Source of the DNA: Dehalococcoidia bacterium
GTDB taxonomy: Bacteria; Chloroflexota; Dehalococcoidia; Tepidiformales; Tepidiformaceae
Assembly (NCBI GenBank): GCA_023228745.1
Contig: JALOAP010000016.1
Coordinates: 1 to 17,328, forward strand
Direction of reading: 5' to 3'
Length of the DNA: 17,328 bases
Part shown: positions 1 to 6,921 of the stretch, piece after piece
How the letters are laid out: each line of letters starts with the position of its first letter
Position numbering within the stretch: the first letter of the stretch is position 1
Notes under the pieces: generated by a model
Seen by the model: the letters and a program-made list of their open reading frames with translations, nothing else
Told to the model about the DNA's origin: nothing
The model's database searches: none
Program-made: the position numbers and the translations under genes

Positions 1-1
1 C

Positions 2-64
2 CCTGCTGCAGAGCCGAACCCCGAGCGGTGGAAGACTGAGATCGTTCAACCGCTCGCATCGTAG
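2..64 (+). CDS. Possible 3' end of an upstream gene (partial)
   Basis: Reading from base 2 gives 20 codons ending in TAG at 62-64, with the C-terminal residues ERWKTEIVQPLAS. I prefer this frame because its residues look like a normal soluble protein end and because a strong hairpin begins 16 bases after the stop, as expected for the end of a transcription unit. A competing frame from base 1 stops at 37-39. The piece is too short to assign to a family, so both the frame and the existence of the gene are tentative. Confidence 0.3.
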   Translation, partial: PAAEPNPERWKTEIVQPLAS

Positions 65-79
65 CCTCCCTCGTCGCTT

Positions 80-113
80 CCCCGGCCACCCGGCATGAGC
101 CGGGTGGCCGGGG
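80..113. terminator. Perfect GC-rich hairpin, terminator-like
   Basis: Bases 81-94 (CCCGGCCACCCGGC) are exactly complementary to 99-112 around an ATGA tetraloop, and one further C-G pair at 80/113 extends the stem to 15 bp. There is no T-tract on either side, so it is not a classical intrinsic terminator. Its place between the presumed end of an upstream gene and the CoA-transferase start suggests a terminator or transcript 3'-end stabiliser. It could also act in the leader of the downstream gene. Confidence 0.5.
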
Positions 114-178
114 GGCCGTGCCGTTGCCCGCGAGTGCCTGGAACGGACATGCTTCAACGTGCGAGCGTTCTCGCCCGC

Positions 179-183
179 GGAGG
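179..183 (+). promoter_or_regulatory. Shine-Dalgarno GGAGG fixing the CoA-transferase start
   Basis: GGAGG lies 5 nt before the ATG at 189. This selects that codon over the in-frame upstream ATG at 159, which has no such site and would add ten residues with no family resemblance. Confidence 0.7.
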
Positions 184-188
184 TCTGC

Positions 189-1550
189 ATGAAGTTCGTT
201 CCCATCGAAGAGGCGGTGGGGATCGTGAGTCCCGGCGACCGCGTGTACCTGCACGGCGGCGCCGCCACCCCCCACGCACTCATCGATGCGCTCGTGGCGC
301 GCGCGGCGGAGCTGCACGACGTGGAGATCGTGTCGTTGCACACAGATGGGCCAGCGAAATTCGCCGCGCCGGAGATGGAGGCGCACTTCCGGCATAACGC
401 CCTCTTTATCGGGGCGAACACCCGGGCAGCCGTCCAGGAAGGCCGGGCCGACTACACACCGATCTTCCTTTCGGAAGTGCCGGCGCTGTTCAAGCCCGGC
501 GGCCCCTTGCCGCTCGATGTGGCCTTCCTACATGTGACGCCGCCGGACGACGACGGGAACTGTTCGATGGGTGTCTCGGTCGATGTCGCGCTGGCCGCGG
601 CATGGAACGCACGCACCGTGGTCGCGCAGGTGAACCCGAACATGCCGCACACAGACGGCCATACGTTGCCCTCATCGCTCATCAAGCGCGCGGTCTGGGT
701 CGAAGCCAGCCTCCCCGAACCACACCAGGTGAACCCGGGAGAAGAGTACGCGGCCATCGGGAACGCCGTCGCTGCGCTCATCGACGATGGCGCGACGTTG
801 CAGATGGGCATCGGCGCGGTGCCAAACGCAGTGCTGGCGTCTCTGCACGACCACCGCGACCTCGGGATCCATACCGAGATGTTCTCGGACGGCATCCTGC
901 CGCTCGTCGAGTCGGGGGTTATTACTGGCGCCCGCAAGAGCATCCACCCGGGCGTGATTGTGAGCGCGTTCGTGATCGGGAGCGAGCGGATCTACCGGTT
1001 TGTAGACCGGAACCGAACGGTGCAACTGCGGCCAGTGGACTACACGAACAACGTGGAGGTGATTGCTGCGAACACGAAGATGGTGGCGATCAATTCGGCG
1101 CTCAGTGTCGACCTTACCGGCCAGGTCGTGTCGGACTCGATCGGCCCACGATTCTATAGCGGTATCGGCGGGCAGGTGGACTTCATCCGCGGCGCGGCAC
1201 GGTCGGAAGGAGGCGTGCCGGTCATAGCGCTCCCTTCGACGGCGAAGGACGGGACCATCTCCCGGATCAGTGCGGAGGTGGCGGCAGGGGCGGGCGTCGT
1301 CACCACTCGCGGCGATGTGCACTGGGTGGTGACCGAGTACGGCGCGCGCAACCTCCACGGACGCACCATCCGCGAGCGGGCACGGATGCTGATCGACATC
1401 GCGCACCCCGCCTACCGCGCCGAGCTGGAGGAGCAGGCGGGACGCCTGGGCTACCTCGGGCGGGCCTGGGGCGGTGGCCCGGCTGCGGTGAAGGACGATG
1501 CCTGTGTCCTGCCTACTGCCTCCGAACGCGCCCGGCGCCTGCACAGCTAA
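189..1550 (+). CDS. Acetyl-CoA hydrolase/transferase family protein (4-hydroxybutyrate CoA-transferase-like)
   Basis: A 453-residue class I CoA-transferase/CoA-hydrolase. Enzymes of this family move CoA between acetyl-CoA and a carboxylic acid such as 4-hydroxybutyrate, or hydrolyse acetyl-CoA, through a glutamyl-CoA intermediate. The N-terminal domain has GDRVYLHGGAATP (about 16-28). The C-terminal domain has QMGIGAVPNAVL (206-217), then HTEMFSDG (228-235), where E230 is the expected catalytic glutamate. GIGGQVDFIRGA (325-336) and VVTEYGARNLHGRTIRERA (380-398) are further family signatures. Length is close to the usual 430-450; the last 20 or so residues look like a non-conserved tail. The gene is convergent with the hemerythrin gene, with 7 bp between stop codons. 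The substrate cannot be settled from sequence; the family call is firm. Confidence 0.93.
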   Translation: MKFVPIEEAVGIVSPGDRVYLHGGAATPHALIDALVARAAELHDVEIVSLHTDGPAKFAAPEMEAHFRHNALFIGANTRAAVQEGRADYTPIFLSEVPALFKPGGPLPLDVAFLHVTPPDDDGNCSMGVSVDVALAAAWNARTVVAQVNPNMPHTDGHTLPSSLIKRAVWVEASLPEPHQVNPGEEYAAIGNAVAALIDDGATLQMGIGAVPNAVLASLHDHRDLGIHTEMFSDGILPLVESGVITGARKSIHPGVIVSAFVIGSERIYRFVDRNRTVQLRPVDYTNNVEVIAANTKMVAINSALSVDLTGQVVSDSIGPRFYSGIGGQVDFIRGAARSEGGVPVIALPSTAKDGTISRISAEVAAGAGVVTTRGDVHWVVTEYGARNLHGRTIRERARMLIDIAHPAYRAELEEQAGRLGYLGRAWGGGPAAVKDDACVLPTASERARRLHS

Positions 1551-1557
1551 CCGGGCA

Positions 1558-2175
1558 CTAGCGATAGGCCGCTTCCAGCGCCTCCATCTTTTCCGCGAGG
1601 TCCGCCATCGCCTCCGCATCGAACCAGCGCACGGCGGGTGCGAAGACGTGGTTCTCTTCGTCCATAAAGTGGCCCTGGAAGAGGTCATCGAGGATGCGCA
1701 CAGTGCCATAGAGCCCGTTGAGGACCGCAGGCGACGGCGCCGTTGCGGCATCCCGGAGGCCGTCGTTCAGCTTCGCGACGCCTTCGAGCAATTCGTCGTG
1801 GTCCGTGTCGATAGTGCGGAGCGTTTCCCGGATCTCCTCACTCCGATCCCGGATCTCGTCGTGCTGGGCGAACATGTCGACCATCATGGCTTCGACGTCC
1901 TCCTCGGCAGCGACCCGCACGGCAGGGAAGAGGACGGCCTCCTCCTTCTCGATATGCAGCGCGAGGTCGACCTCGGCGTAGGCGGAGAGGTCGCGCACGA
2001 GCTCGAGGGCGTGGGTGACCAGCCCCGGTTCCGCGCTCTTGGAGCCGGCGGCCGACAGTGCTCTCCGCACCTGCATCACAAGCTCCTCGATGAAGCGGTG
2101 GTCGCGGACGAGTCCGGCGAGTGGTTCTGGCAGGGGACCCACAACTCCTCCATAGCGCGATTGCGAGGGGCCCAT
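1558..2175 (-). CDS. Hemerythrin (HHE) domain protein
   Basis: A 205-residue cytoplasmic protein with a hemerythrin-like four-helix bundle carrying a probable di-iron site. Likely ligands are H26, H74 and E78 (HIEKE, HxxxE), H105, and H169 and E173 (HFMDE, HxxxE). This is the helix and ligand order expected of bacterial HHE proteins. Family members bind O2 or NO, sense iron or oxygen, or, in RIC/YtfE types, help repair iron-sulfur centres; which applies here is unknown. The ATG at 2175 is preferred because upstream in-frame sequence is Arg-rich low-quality translation running through the divergent gene at 2274. No clear ribosome site is visible. The stop faces that of the CoA-transferase. Confidence 0.85.
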   Translation of the reverse strand: MGPSQSRYGGVVGPLPEPLAGLVRDHRFIEELVMQVRRALSAAGSKSAEPGLVTHALELVRDLSAYAEVDLALHIEKEEAVLFPAVRVAAEEDVEAMMVDMFAQHDEIRDRSEEIRETLRTIDTDHDELLEGVAKLNDGLRDAATAPSPAVLNGLYGTVRILDDLFQGHFMDEENHVFAPAVRWFDAEAMADLAEKMEALEAAYR

Positions 2176-2273
2176 GCTACCGAACCCTCCGCTCCGGTGG
2201 CACCAGAGAAGGCCCGTGCCGAGCCCGGGAGCGTGCGGTGGCCGCAGCGGGACAAAGTGCCGACAATCGAGCC

Positions 2274-2858
2274 ATGTGGTTCTTTCGCAGGCGGCGCCCG
2301 GAAGCCGCAACGCAACTCCCTGGCCCTTCGTTCGGCGAATGGGCGCTGCGCTCCTTCGCGAGCGACGAGCCGGTCCCGGGGATGACGTTCGCCCGGCTGG
2401 AGCAAGTCTGCAGCAACGCCGCGTCGCTCCTCTGCGGCGCCGCCTACGCGGAGCCCGAGGCAGCGCGTGACGCAGCCCCGAGCGATGCCACGCTCGCGGA
2501 GGAGGCATCGCTGATGGCGCGGCGGACGGCGGACGGCTTCAAAGCGGCGCTGGCCGACCGCGACAACGCGGTATTGGCGTGGCCCTGGGACCACCTGGCG
2601 ACGCGGCTGGCATGGCAGGCAACGCGGAACGAGGCCACCCTCGAACGCGACCTGGGTGACGGCCTCTGGCAAATTTCAGCGCTCTACGCGCTCCGCCACC
2701 GTGAACAACTCCAGCATGTGCTCTCGCTTTGGGACCAGGTGGCATCGGGCGTGCTGACCGGCGCGCAGTCCCGGCGACCAAGCCTCGAGCGGATGGGCCG
2801 CGAAGCGCTCGCCGCCTATCGGAGCGGTGTTGTGAGCCTCAGCGCCGGGCATCCCTGA
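2274..2858 (+). CDS. Hypothetical protein, helical, 194 aa
   Basis: I do not recognise a family. The predicted protein starts MWFFRRRRPE and is soluble, Ala/Leu/Arg-rich and probably mostly alpha-helical. There is no signal peptide, membrane span or obvious catalytic motif. Tryptophans are fairly frequent (for example AWPWDH and RLAWQ), which suggests a real folded protein. The open frame extends upstream to 2121, but that part overlaps the start of the divergent hemerythrin gene and reads as Arg/Gly junk, so the ATG at 2274 is chosen. It is divergent from the hemerythrin gene, with 98 bp between starts, and convergent with the gene at 2884. Confidence 0.65.
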   Translation: MWFFRRRRPEAATQLPGPSFGEWALRSFASDEPVPGMTFARLEQVCSNAASLLCGAAYAEPEAARDAAPSDATLAEEASLMARRTADGFKAALADRDNAVLAWPWDHLATRLAWQATRNEATLERDLGDGLWQISALYALRHREQLQHVLSLWDQVASGVLTGAQSRRPSLERMGREALAAYRSGVVSLSAGHP

Positions 2859-2883
2859 CGCTGCCACGGGATGTCCTGGTCCC

Positions 2884-3255
2884 TTAGTTCGAGCCGAGCG
2901 GCCCGAAACCTTCCGGGGGGTTGTCGCCGAACTCCTCGATGATGCGCTTGGCGAGTTCGTCGAGCTGCTCTTTGGTGATGCCCATCCGCTCCATAGTCTG
3001 CTGCATGAGCCGCTGGACTTCGCCCATGTCTTCGCGGATGAGGGCGTCGGCCAGTTCGAGCTGAGTTTCAACCGCAAGGAAACGCTCGCGCCGCTCCGTC
3101 TCGTTTTCGGTGGAGAGGATGGACGACATGAGCCGCGTGAAGAGCGTCGATGTCCGCGCGATGCGGATGCGGTCTTCGTGGTGCGGCGGGAATTCGCCAG
3201 TGACGGCGACTTCGAGCCCGGTGCGCTTGTCGGAAGCGACGTATTGTTCGGCCAT
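2884..3255 (-). CDS. Hypothetical protein, charged helical, 123 aa
   Basis: No family recognised. After a short N-terminal stretch resembling beta strands (VASDKRTGLEVAVTGEFPP), the rest is charged and amphipathic, with likely long helices from ENETERRERFL to LAKRIIEEFG. The C-terminus is Gly/Pro-rich (NPPEGFGPLGSN). ATG at 3255 (MAEQYV) is the preferred start. An ATG at 3267 and a TTG at 3279 are in frame upstream, and none of the three has a convincing ribosome site. It is divergent from the sigma factor at 3439, sharing the 183-bp intergenic region. A coiled-coil or dimeric regulatory protein is possible but unproven. Confidence 0.65.
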   Translation of the reverse strand: MAEQYVASDKRTGLEVAVTGEFPPHHEDRIRIARTSTLFTRLMSSILSTENETERRERFLAVETQLELADALIREDMGEVQRLMQQTMERMGITKEQLDELAKRIIEEFGDNPPEGFGPLGSN

Positions 3256-3438
3256 TGGGCTCAGCATAGCTGTCTGCAAACGTGGCGTCGCCGGGATGCG
3301 GGAAGCGTGAGAATTACGTTAGGATTTGCGCCTTCGGTGGAGTGGCGGGTTTCCGGGCATTGCAACCTGCGTCGCAGGGTCGAAAAGTACAGGGACGCCC
3401 GTGTGTCACGCTGCTGCAACCGGCGGGAAGGAAGTTCA

Positions 3439-4020
3439 GTGCAGGAGTCTTGGCCACTATCGGGGGTCGGGAGCGAATCCCGGAACGAGGCCGCGATCCT
3501 CGACCACCTCGCGAGCCGTGCCGCGGAGGGCGACCGCAATGCGTTCGAGCAGATCTTTAACCTGCTGGCCGACGAGCTCTACACCTACCTCCGGGGCCAG
3601 TGTCAGAACGAGACGGTTGCCGAAGACCTGCTGGCCAACACCTTCCTCAAGGCGTGGCGTTCGGCGCGGCGTTACCGGGTGGGCTCCCATCACTTCCGTC
3701 GTTGGATCTTCGCCATCGCGCGGAACGAACTTCGCGACCACTGGCGGGCGAGCCAGCGCACCTTGCCAATCATCGATCTCGACCTGGCGGAAGAAGTGCC
3801 TGAGGCACGGGACGACCCCGCCGATGTGCGGCGCTTCGTGGCGCAGGCGCTTGCGACGCTGACCGAGGAGCAACGCCAGGTAGTCGTCTTGCGCTACTTC
3901 AGCGAAAAGTCGCACGAAGAGATCGCGGCCCTTATGGGGAAACGGGAGGGGGCAGTTCGGCAGCTCTTGCTGCGCGCGCTGCGACGCATGCGAAAGGTGA
4001 TGGCCGATGCTGCGCCGTAG
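3439..4020 (+). CDS. ECF-type RNA polymerase sigma factor (partner of FecR-like protein)
   Basis: A 193-residue sigma-70 family protein with only regions 2 and 4, the ECF layout. Region 2 spans roughly residues 25-100, with AEDLLANTFLKAWRSARRYR and FRRWIFAIARNELRDHWR (core binding and -10 recognition). Region 4 spans roughly 130-190, with LTEEQRQVVVLRYFSEKSHE and IAALMGKREGAVRQLLLRAL (helix-turn-helix for -35 recognition). The GTG at 3439 is chosen because the purine-rich GGGAAGGAAG precedes it by 4 nt; the open frame upstream of it lacks sigma homology. The stop overlaps the start of the FecR-domain gene by 14 bp, which implies coupled translation and a sigma/regulator pair. The promoter it recognises cannot be read from this window. 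Confidence 0.9.
   Translation: MQESWPLSGVGSESRNEAAILDHLASRAAEGDRNAFEQIFNLLADELYTYLRGQCQNETVAEDLLANTFLKAWRSARRYRVGSHHFRRWIFAIARNELRDHWRASQRTLPIIDLDLAEEVPEARDDPADVRRFVAQALATLTEEQRQVVVLRYFSEKSHEEIAALMGKREGAVRQLLLRALRRMRKVMADAAP
3993..4000 (+). promoter_or_regulatory. Ribosome site inside the sigma gene for the FecR-domain gene
   Basis: AAAGGTGA lies 6 nt before the ATG at 4007, within the last codons of the sigma factor gene. It supports the overlapping start and therefore translational coupling of the pair. Confidence 0.5.
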
Positions 4021-5368
4021 ACCAGACGGGACGTACGAATTCCGGCAGGTGGAGCAGTGGCTCGCCCTTGGAGCTCCGCAAGCGCTTTCGCCGGAGCGAA
4101 AGGACGCACTGCGACTGCACATTATGTCGCGATTGGGCGAGCAGGACTCTGACCGCCAGCTCCTCCCGCCGCTGGTGCGCGAGCGCTGGATTGCGATACC
4201 GGCCGGCCTCGGCATCGCCGCTGCTGTCCTTGCAGCGAACCAGAACCTTCAAATGCGCGACGCCACCGAGGACGGCACAACCATCGCCCACGCGAACGGG
4301 ACCGTCCTCGTCGATGGCCGCGTCACGAGCCGCATCGCGCCGGGCGAGAGCGTCCGTGCGGTCACCGTAAGCTGGGTCGGCGTCGGCGATGAGGTGAACG
4401 TCGGCCTGGATTCCGGGGCAGAGTTCCGGTACTTCGAAGAGACGAGCGTGCTCCGCATCGAACTCGCCGCGGGCGATGTGACTGTGGTGAGCAAGCGTCC
4501 GGACGTGGTCGTGCAAGCGGCAACCTTCAGCGCGCGGATGCGGGAGGCGGCGAGCCTCCAGGTCGATGAAGTTGCGGACGGCCGCATGTTGACCGTTGTC
4601 GAAGGCACGGTCGAAGTGCGCACGGGAGGGCGGCTGGAGATCCTGCGCGCCGGCGATCGCCTGTTCATCCCGAGCGAGCCGGGCGGCGGCCCGAACACGG
4701 GCGGTTCGCACGACGGGCAGGGCGGCCCCGCGGGACCGCAGGGCCCCGGCACGCTCCCCGGCGAGGACGAGCTCGTGCATGACCATGGCGGCGATGCGGA
4801 CCAGCCGCGCGGTTCCTCGCAGCCGGGCGATGCTGAGCCGCCGGTCACAACCCCGGCGAGCCCGAATGCGCCCGGCCAGCCACCTTCGAAGAACAGCGGC
4901 AACCCGGCGGGGCCTCCCCTCCCGGCGCCCCCACCGGCGCCAACGGCCACGCCTTCGCCCGCCGGCGACGACACACCAACCCCGGCGCCGGCTTCGCCCA
5001 CGCCGCCGGCAAGCCCCATGCACGGGAACCACAGCGAGGGCACACCGACGTCGACACCGGGGGGCAACGCACCAACACCAACGCCCACGCCGGGGAATGG
5101 CGGCACGAACAGCGGCGGCGGTGAAGGCGTCCCCGGCCTGCCGGGCAACGGCGAGCCGAACAGCGGCGGCGGTGAGGGCGTCCCCGGCCTGCCGGGCAAC
5201 GGCGAGCCCAACAGCGGTGGCGGGAAGGGCGTCCCTGGTCTGCCGGGCAATGGCGAGCCGAACAGCGGCGGTGGGAAGGGCATCCCGGGCGTGCCGGGGA
5301 ACGGCGGCGCGAACAGCGGTGGCGGGAAGGGCGTCCCGGGCGTGCCAGGGAACGGGAAGAGCGCCTGA
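4007..5368 (+). CDS. FecR-domain protein with Pro/Gly-rich collagen-like tail
   Basis: A 453-residue protein. Residues 1-60 form a cytoplasmic-type charged segment. Residues 61-78 (WIAIPAGLGIAAAVLAAN) are a short weak membrane span. Residues about 92-222 match the FecR beta-domain pattern, with the strand containing GTVLVDGRVT, then IAPGESV, the AGDVTVVS strand and the closing LTVVEGTVEVRTGG...LRAGDRLFIP. From about 225 onward it is low-complexity Pro/Thr/Gly sequence, ending in five 17-residue repeats (368-452). FecR proteins pair with ECF sigma factors as signal-dependent regulators, and here the gene overlaps the sigma gene by 14 bp. The likely arrangement is an inner N-terminus, one span and an outer FecR domain with an extended tail. 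No zinc-finger anti-sigma motif is present. Regulation of the sigma factor is inferred from coupling, not shown. Confidence 0.82.
   Translation: MLRRRPDGTYEFRQVEQWLALGAPQALSPERKDALRLHIMSRLGEQDSDRQLLPPLVRERWIAIPAGLGIAAAVLAANQNLQMRDATEDGTTIAHANGTVLVDGRVTSRIAPGESVRAVTVSWVGVGDEVNVGLDSGAEFRYFEETSVLRIELAAGDVTVVSKRPDVVVQAATFSARMREAASLQVDEVADGRMLTVVEGTVEVRTGGRLEILRAGDRLFIPSEPGGGPNTGGSHDGQGGPAGPQGPGTLPGEDELVHDHGGDADQPRGSSQPGDAEPPVTTPASPNAPGQPPSKNSGNPAGPPLPAPPPAPTATPSPAGDDTPTPAPASPTPPASPMHGNHSEGTPTSTPGGNAPTPTPTPGNGGTNSGGGEGVPGLPGNGEPNSGGGEGVPGLPGNGEPNSGGGKGVPGLPGNGEPNSGGGKGIPGVPGNGGANSGGGKGVPGVPGNGKSA
5108..5362 (+). repeat. Five tandem 51-bp repeats (17-aa collagen-like units)
   Basis: Units begin at 5108, 5159, 5210, 5261 and 5312, each encoding NSGGG[EK]G[VI]PG[LV]PGNG plus two or three variable residues. 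The core GVPGLPGNG has glycine every third position, as in collagen-like Gly-X-Y tracts. Units 1-3 are closest to each other and units 4-5 share the V in PGVPG, suggesting stepwise duplication. The repeat keeps frame because 51 is a multiple of three. Copy number could vary by recombination or slippage. Confidence 0.9.
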
Positions 5369-5429
5369 CGGCTTCGTATCGTAGGACGACTTGCCTCTGG
5401 TGCATCTGATGGCGGACGCTTAGGGCCGC

Positions 5430-6827
5430 ATGGCTACCCCATCCCCCCAGGGTCAGGACATCCAACTCGAACCACCCACCGCCCGGCACGCCGACGTCAC
5501 GCCGGCCGTCGAGGACCGCTCGTACATTGGCTATGTCGCGTCAGCGCTGGTGATCGCGCTCGCGGCGGGCTTTCTGCTCGCTGTGATCGTCCCGCTCACC
5601 GCGACGGGCACGCTGCCGTGGGACGAACGGCTGCCACAGCTCGTGCAGGCGCACGGCTGGGCTCAGCTCCAGGGCTGGGCCGGGCTGTTCGTCGCTGGCA
5701 TGGCGATGCGCCTCATCCCGCGGTTCGCCGGCCGCCCGCCGATCCCGGTGCGGGTCACCCTGCCCGTACTCGTGCTGCTCGTTGTGGGCGTGGTCTGGCG
5801 GACGATCGCGCAGTCCTTCTTCACGGGCACGCTCGGCGAAGTGAGCCTCGTTGTCTCGGGGGTCATCGCCGCAGGTGGCACGCTCTCCGTGTCGGCCGTC
5901 CTCGCCGTGACGCTGGCGAAAGGGCGGAAGCGGCGGGAACCGTGGCGCTATTTTGCCTGGGCCGGCACGGCGTGGTGGGCAGCCTGGGGCGTGCTGATGG
6001 TCCCGGCCGCGATCCGCGCAGCCGACAACGGGCGCTTCATCCCCCTGCATATGGAAGACGTGCTCACGTGGCTCGTCATCTTCGGCGCGGTGGGGAACTT
6101 CGTCTGGTCCGTGCAAAGCCGCTCGGTGCCAGTGTTCTTCGGGCGAAAGACACCACCAATCCGAAAGGTGGTGGTGCCCGGGGTGCTGCTCAACGCGGGC
6201 GCCGCGCTCATCGTGCTCTCGCTGCTCGACCTCTCCCCCGAGGCGAACGAGCGGCTGCTCGGAGCAGGCTTCGTGCTCGCCGGGGGTGCCAGCGCCTGGC
6301 TCGCACCGATCGCGGGCTCCGTCTGGGGCGAAGCGCACCGGCTCCGGCCACGGGCACGGGCAGCCGCGCGCTATGTACTCGCCGCGAACGTCGCGACACT
6401 GCTTGGCGGGGTGCTGCTCGCGTGGAGTGGAGCGGCGAGCATGTTTTCGGGCGAATTCGAACTGTTCGGCTTCCGCGACGCCGCCCGCCACGCCTTCGGG
6501 CTGGGCATGATCACGATGCTCATCTTTGGCATGGCGCAGCTCGTCGCACCGATGTTCGCGCTTGCACGGGCCGAGGCACGCCCGCCGCGCCTCTCGGAGG
6601 TACTGCCCTTCTGGCTGCTGGTGACCGCCACGCTGTTGCGCATCCTCAGCGGCCTGCTGCTCGAAGTAGACAGCATCGATCTCGAGCCGCGGATGCACAC
6701 CGCGTCACTGGCCGGGGCGATGGCGTGGGTCGCGATCGCACTGTTCGCCTCGACGGTAGTGCGGGCGGTACGAAGCGAGCCGCGGATGAAGGAACTGCTG
6801 GGCTTCCCGGCGCGCCCGGCGCGTTAG
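5430..6827 (+). CDS. Polytopic membrane protein, NnrS-like
   Basis: A 465-residue integral membrane protein with about 11-12 hydrophobic segments, beginning near residue 33 after a hydrophilic N-terminus. Two stretches resemble the NnrS family: HGWAQLQGWAGLFVAGMAMR (75-94) continuing into LIPRF, and HAFGLGMITMLIFGMAQLVA (354-373). Each carries a membrane histidine (H75, H354) that could bind heme. NnrS proteins are heme- and copper-containing membrane proteins tied to nitric oxide tolerance; the exact activity here is uncertain. The ATG at 5430 lies 62 bp after the FecR gene stop, with only a weak AGGG upstream, so it may be read from the same transcript. It might instead belong to another heme-binding membrane family; the polytopic nature is certain, the NnrS call moderate. 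Confidence 0.75.
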   Translation: MATPSPQGQDIQLEPPTARHADVTPAVEDRSYIGYVASALVIALAAGFLLAVIVPLTATGTLPWDERLPQLVQAHGWAQLQGWAGLFVAGMAMRLIPRFAGRPPIPVRVTLPVLVLLVVGVVWRTIAQSFFTGTLGEVSLVVSGVIAAGGTLSVSAVLAVTLAKGRKRREPWRYFAWAGTAWWAAWGVLMVPAAIRAADNGRFIPLHMEDVLTWLVIFGAVGNFVWSVQSRSVPVFFGRKTPPIRKVVVPGVLLNAGAALIVLSLLDLSPEANERLLGAGFVLAGGASAWLAPIAGSVWGEAHRLRPRARAAARYVLAANVATLLGGVLLAWSGAASMFSGEFELFGFRDAARHAFGLGMITMLIFGMAQLVAPMFALARAEARPPRLSEVLPFWLLVTATLLRILSGLLLEVDSIDLEPRMHTASLAGAMAWVAIALFASTVVRAVRSEPRMKELLGFPARPAR

Positions 6828-6910
6828 CCAACCTCTCTAGCCCTAATTGTCTTGGTCGATATAACGGCAATTGGCTCGCTGGCGCTTAAACTACGCGAGC
6901 GCCCGCAACG

Positions 6911-6915
6911 AGGAG
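6911..6915 (+). promoter_or_regulatory. Shine-Dalgarno AGGAG(G) for the F420-type oxidoreductase
   Basis: GAGGAGG at 6910-6916 sits 5 nt before the ATG at 6922 and selects it over the in-frame ATG-like start at 6871. The 94-bp gap upstream is relatively AT-rich and contains TATAAC at 6860-6865, a fair -10 element, but I find no matching -35. Confidence 0.6.
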
Positions 6916-6921
6916 GCCCTG

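Noticed and set aside
1498..2385. A 295-codon plus-strand frame opposite the hemerythrin gene
   Set aside because: The minus strand encodes an intact hemerythrin ligand set, and the plus-strand product shows no recognisable domain.
4249..5283. A 344-codon Pro/Gly-rich open frame on the minus strand
   Set aside because: It is the complement of the low-complexity tail of the FecR-domain gene; repeat sequence leaves several frames open. It has no start signal or domain.
6860..6865. Complete sigma-70 promoter before the F420-type oxidoreductase
   Set aside because: TATAAC is a fair -10, but no acceptable -35 lies 16-18 bp upstream, so I only mention it.
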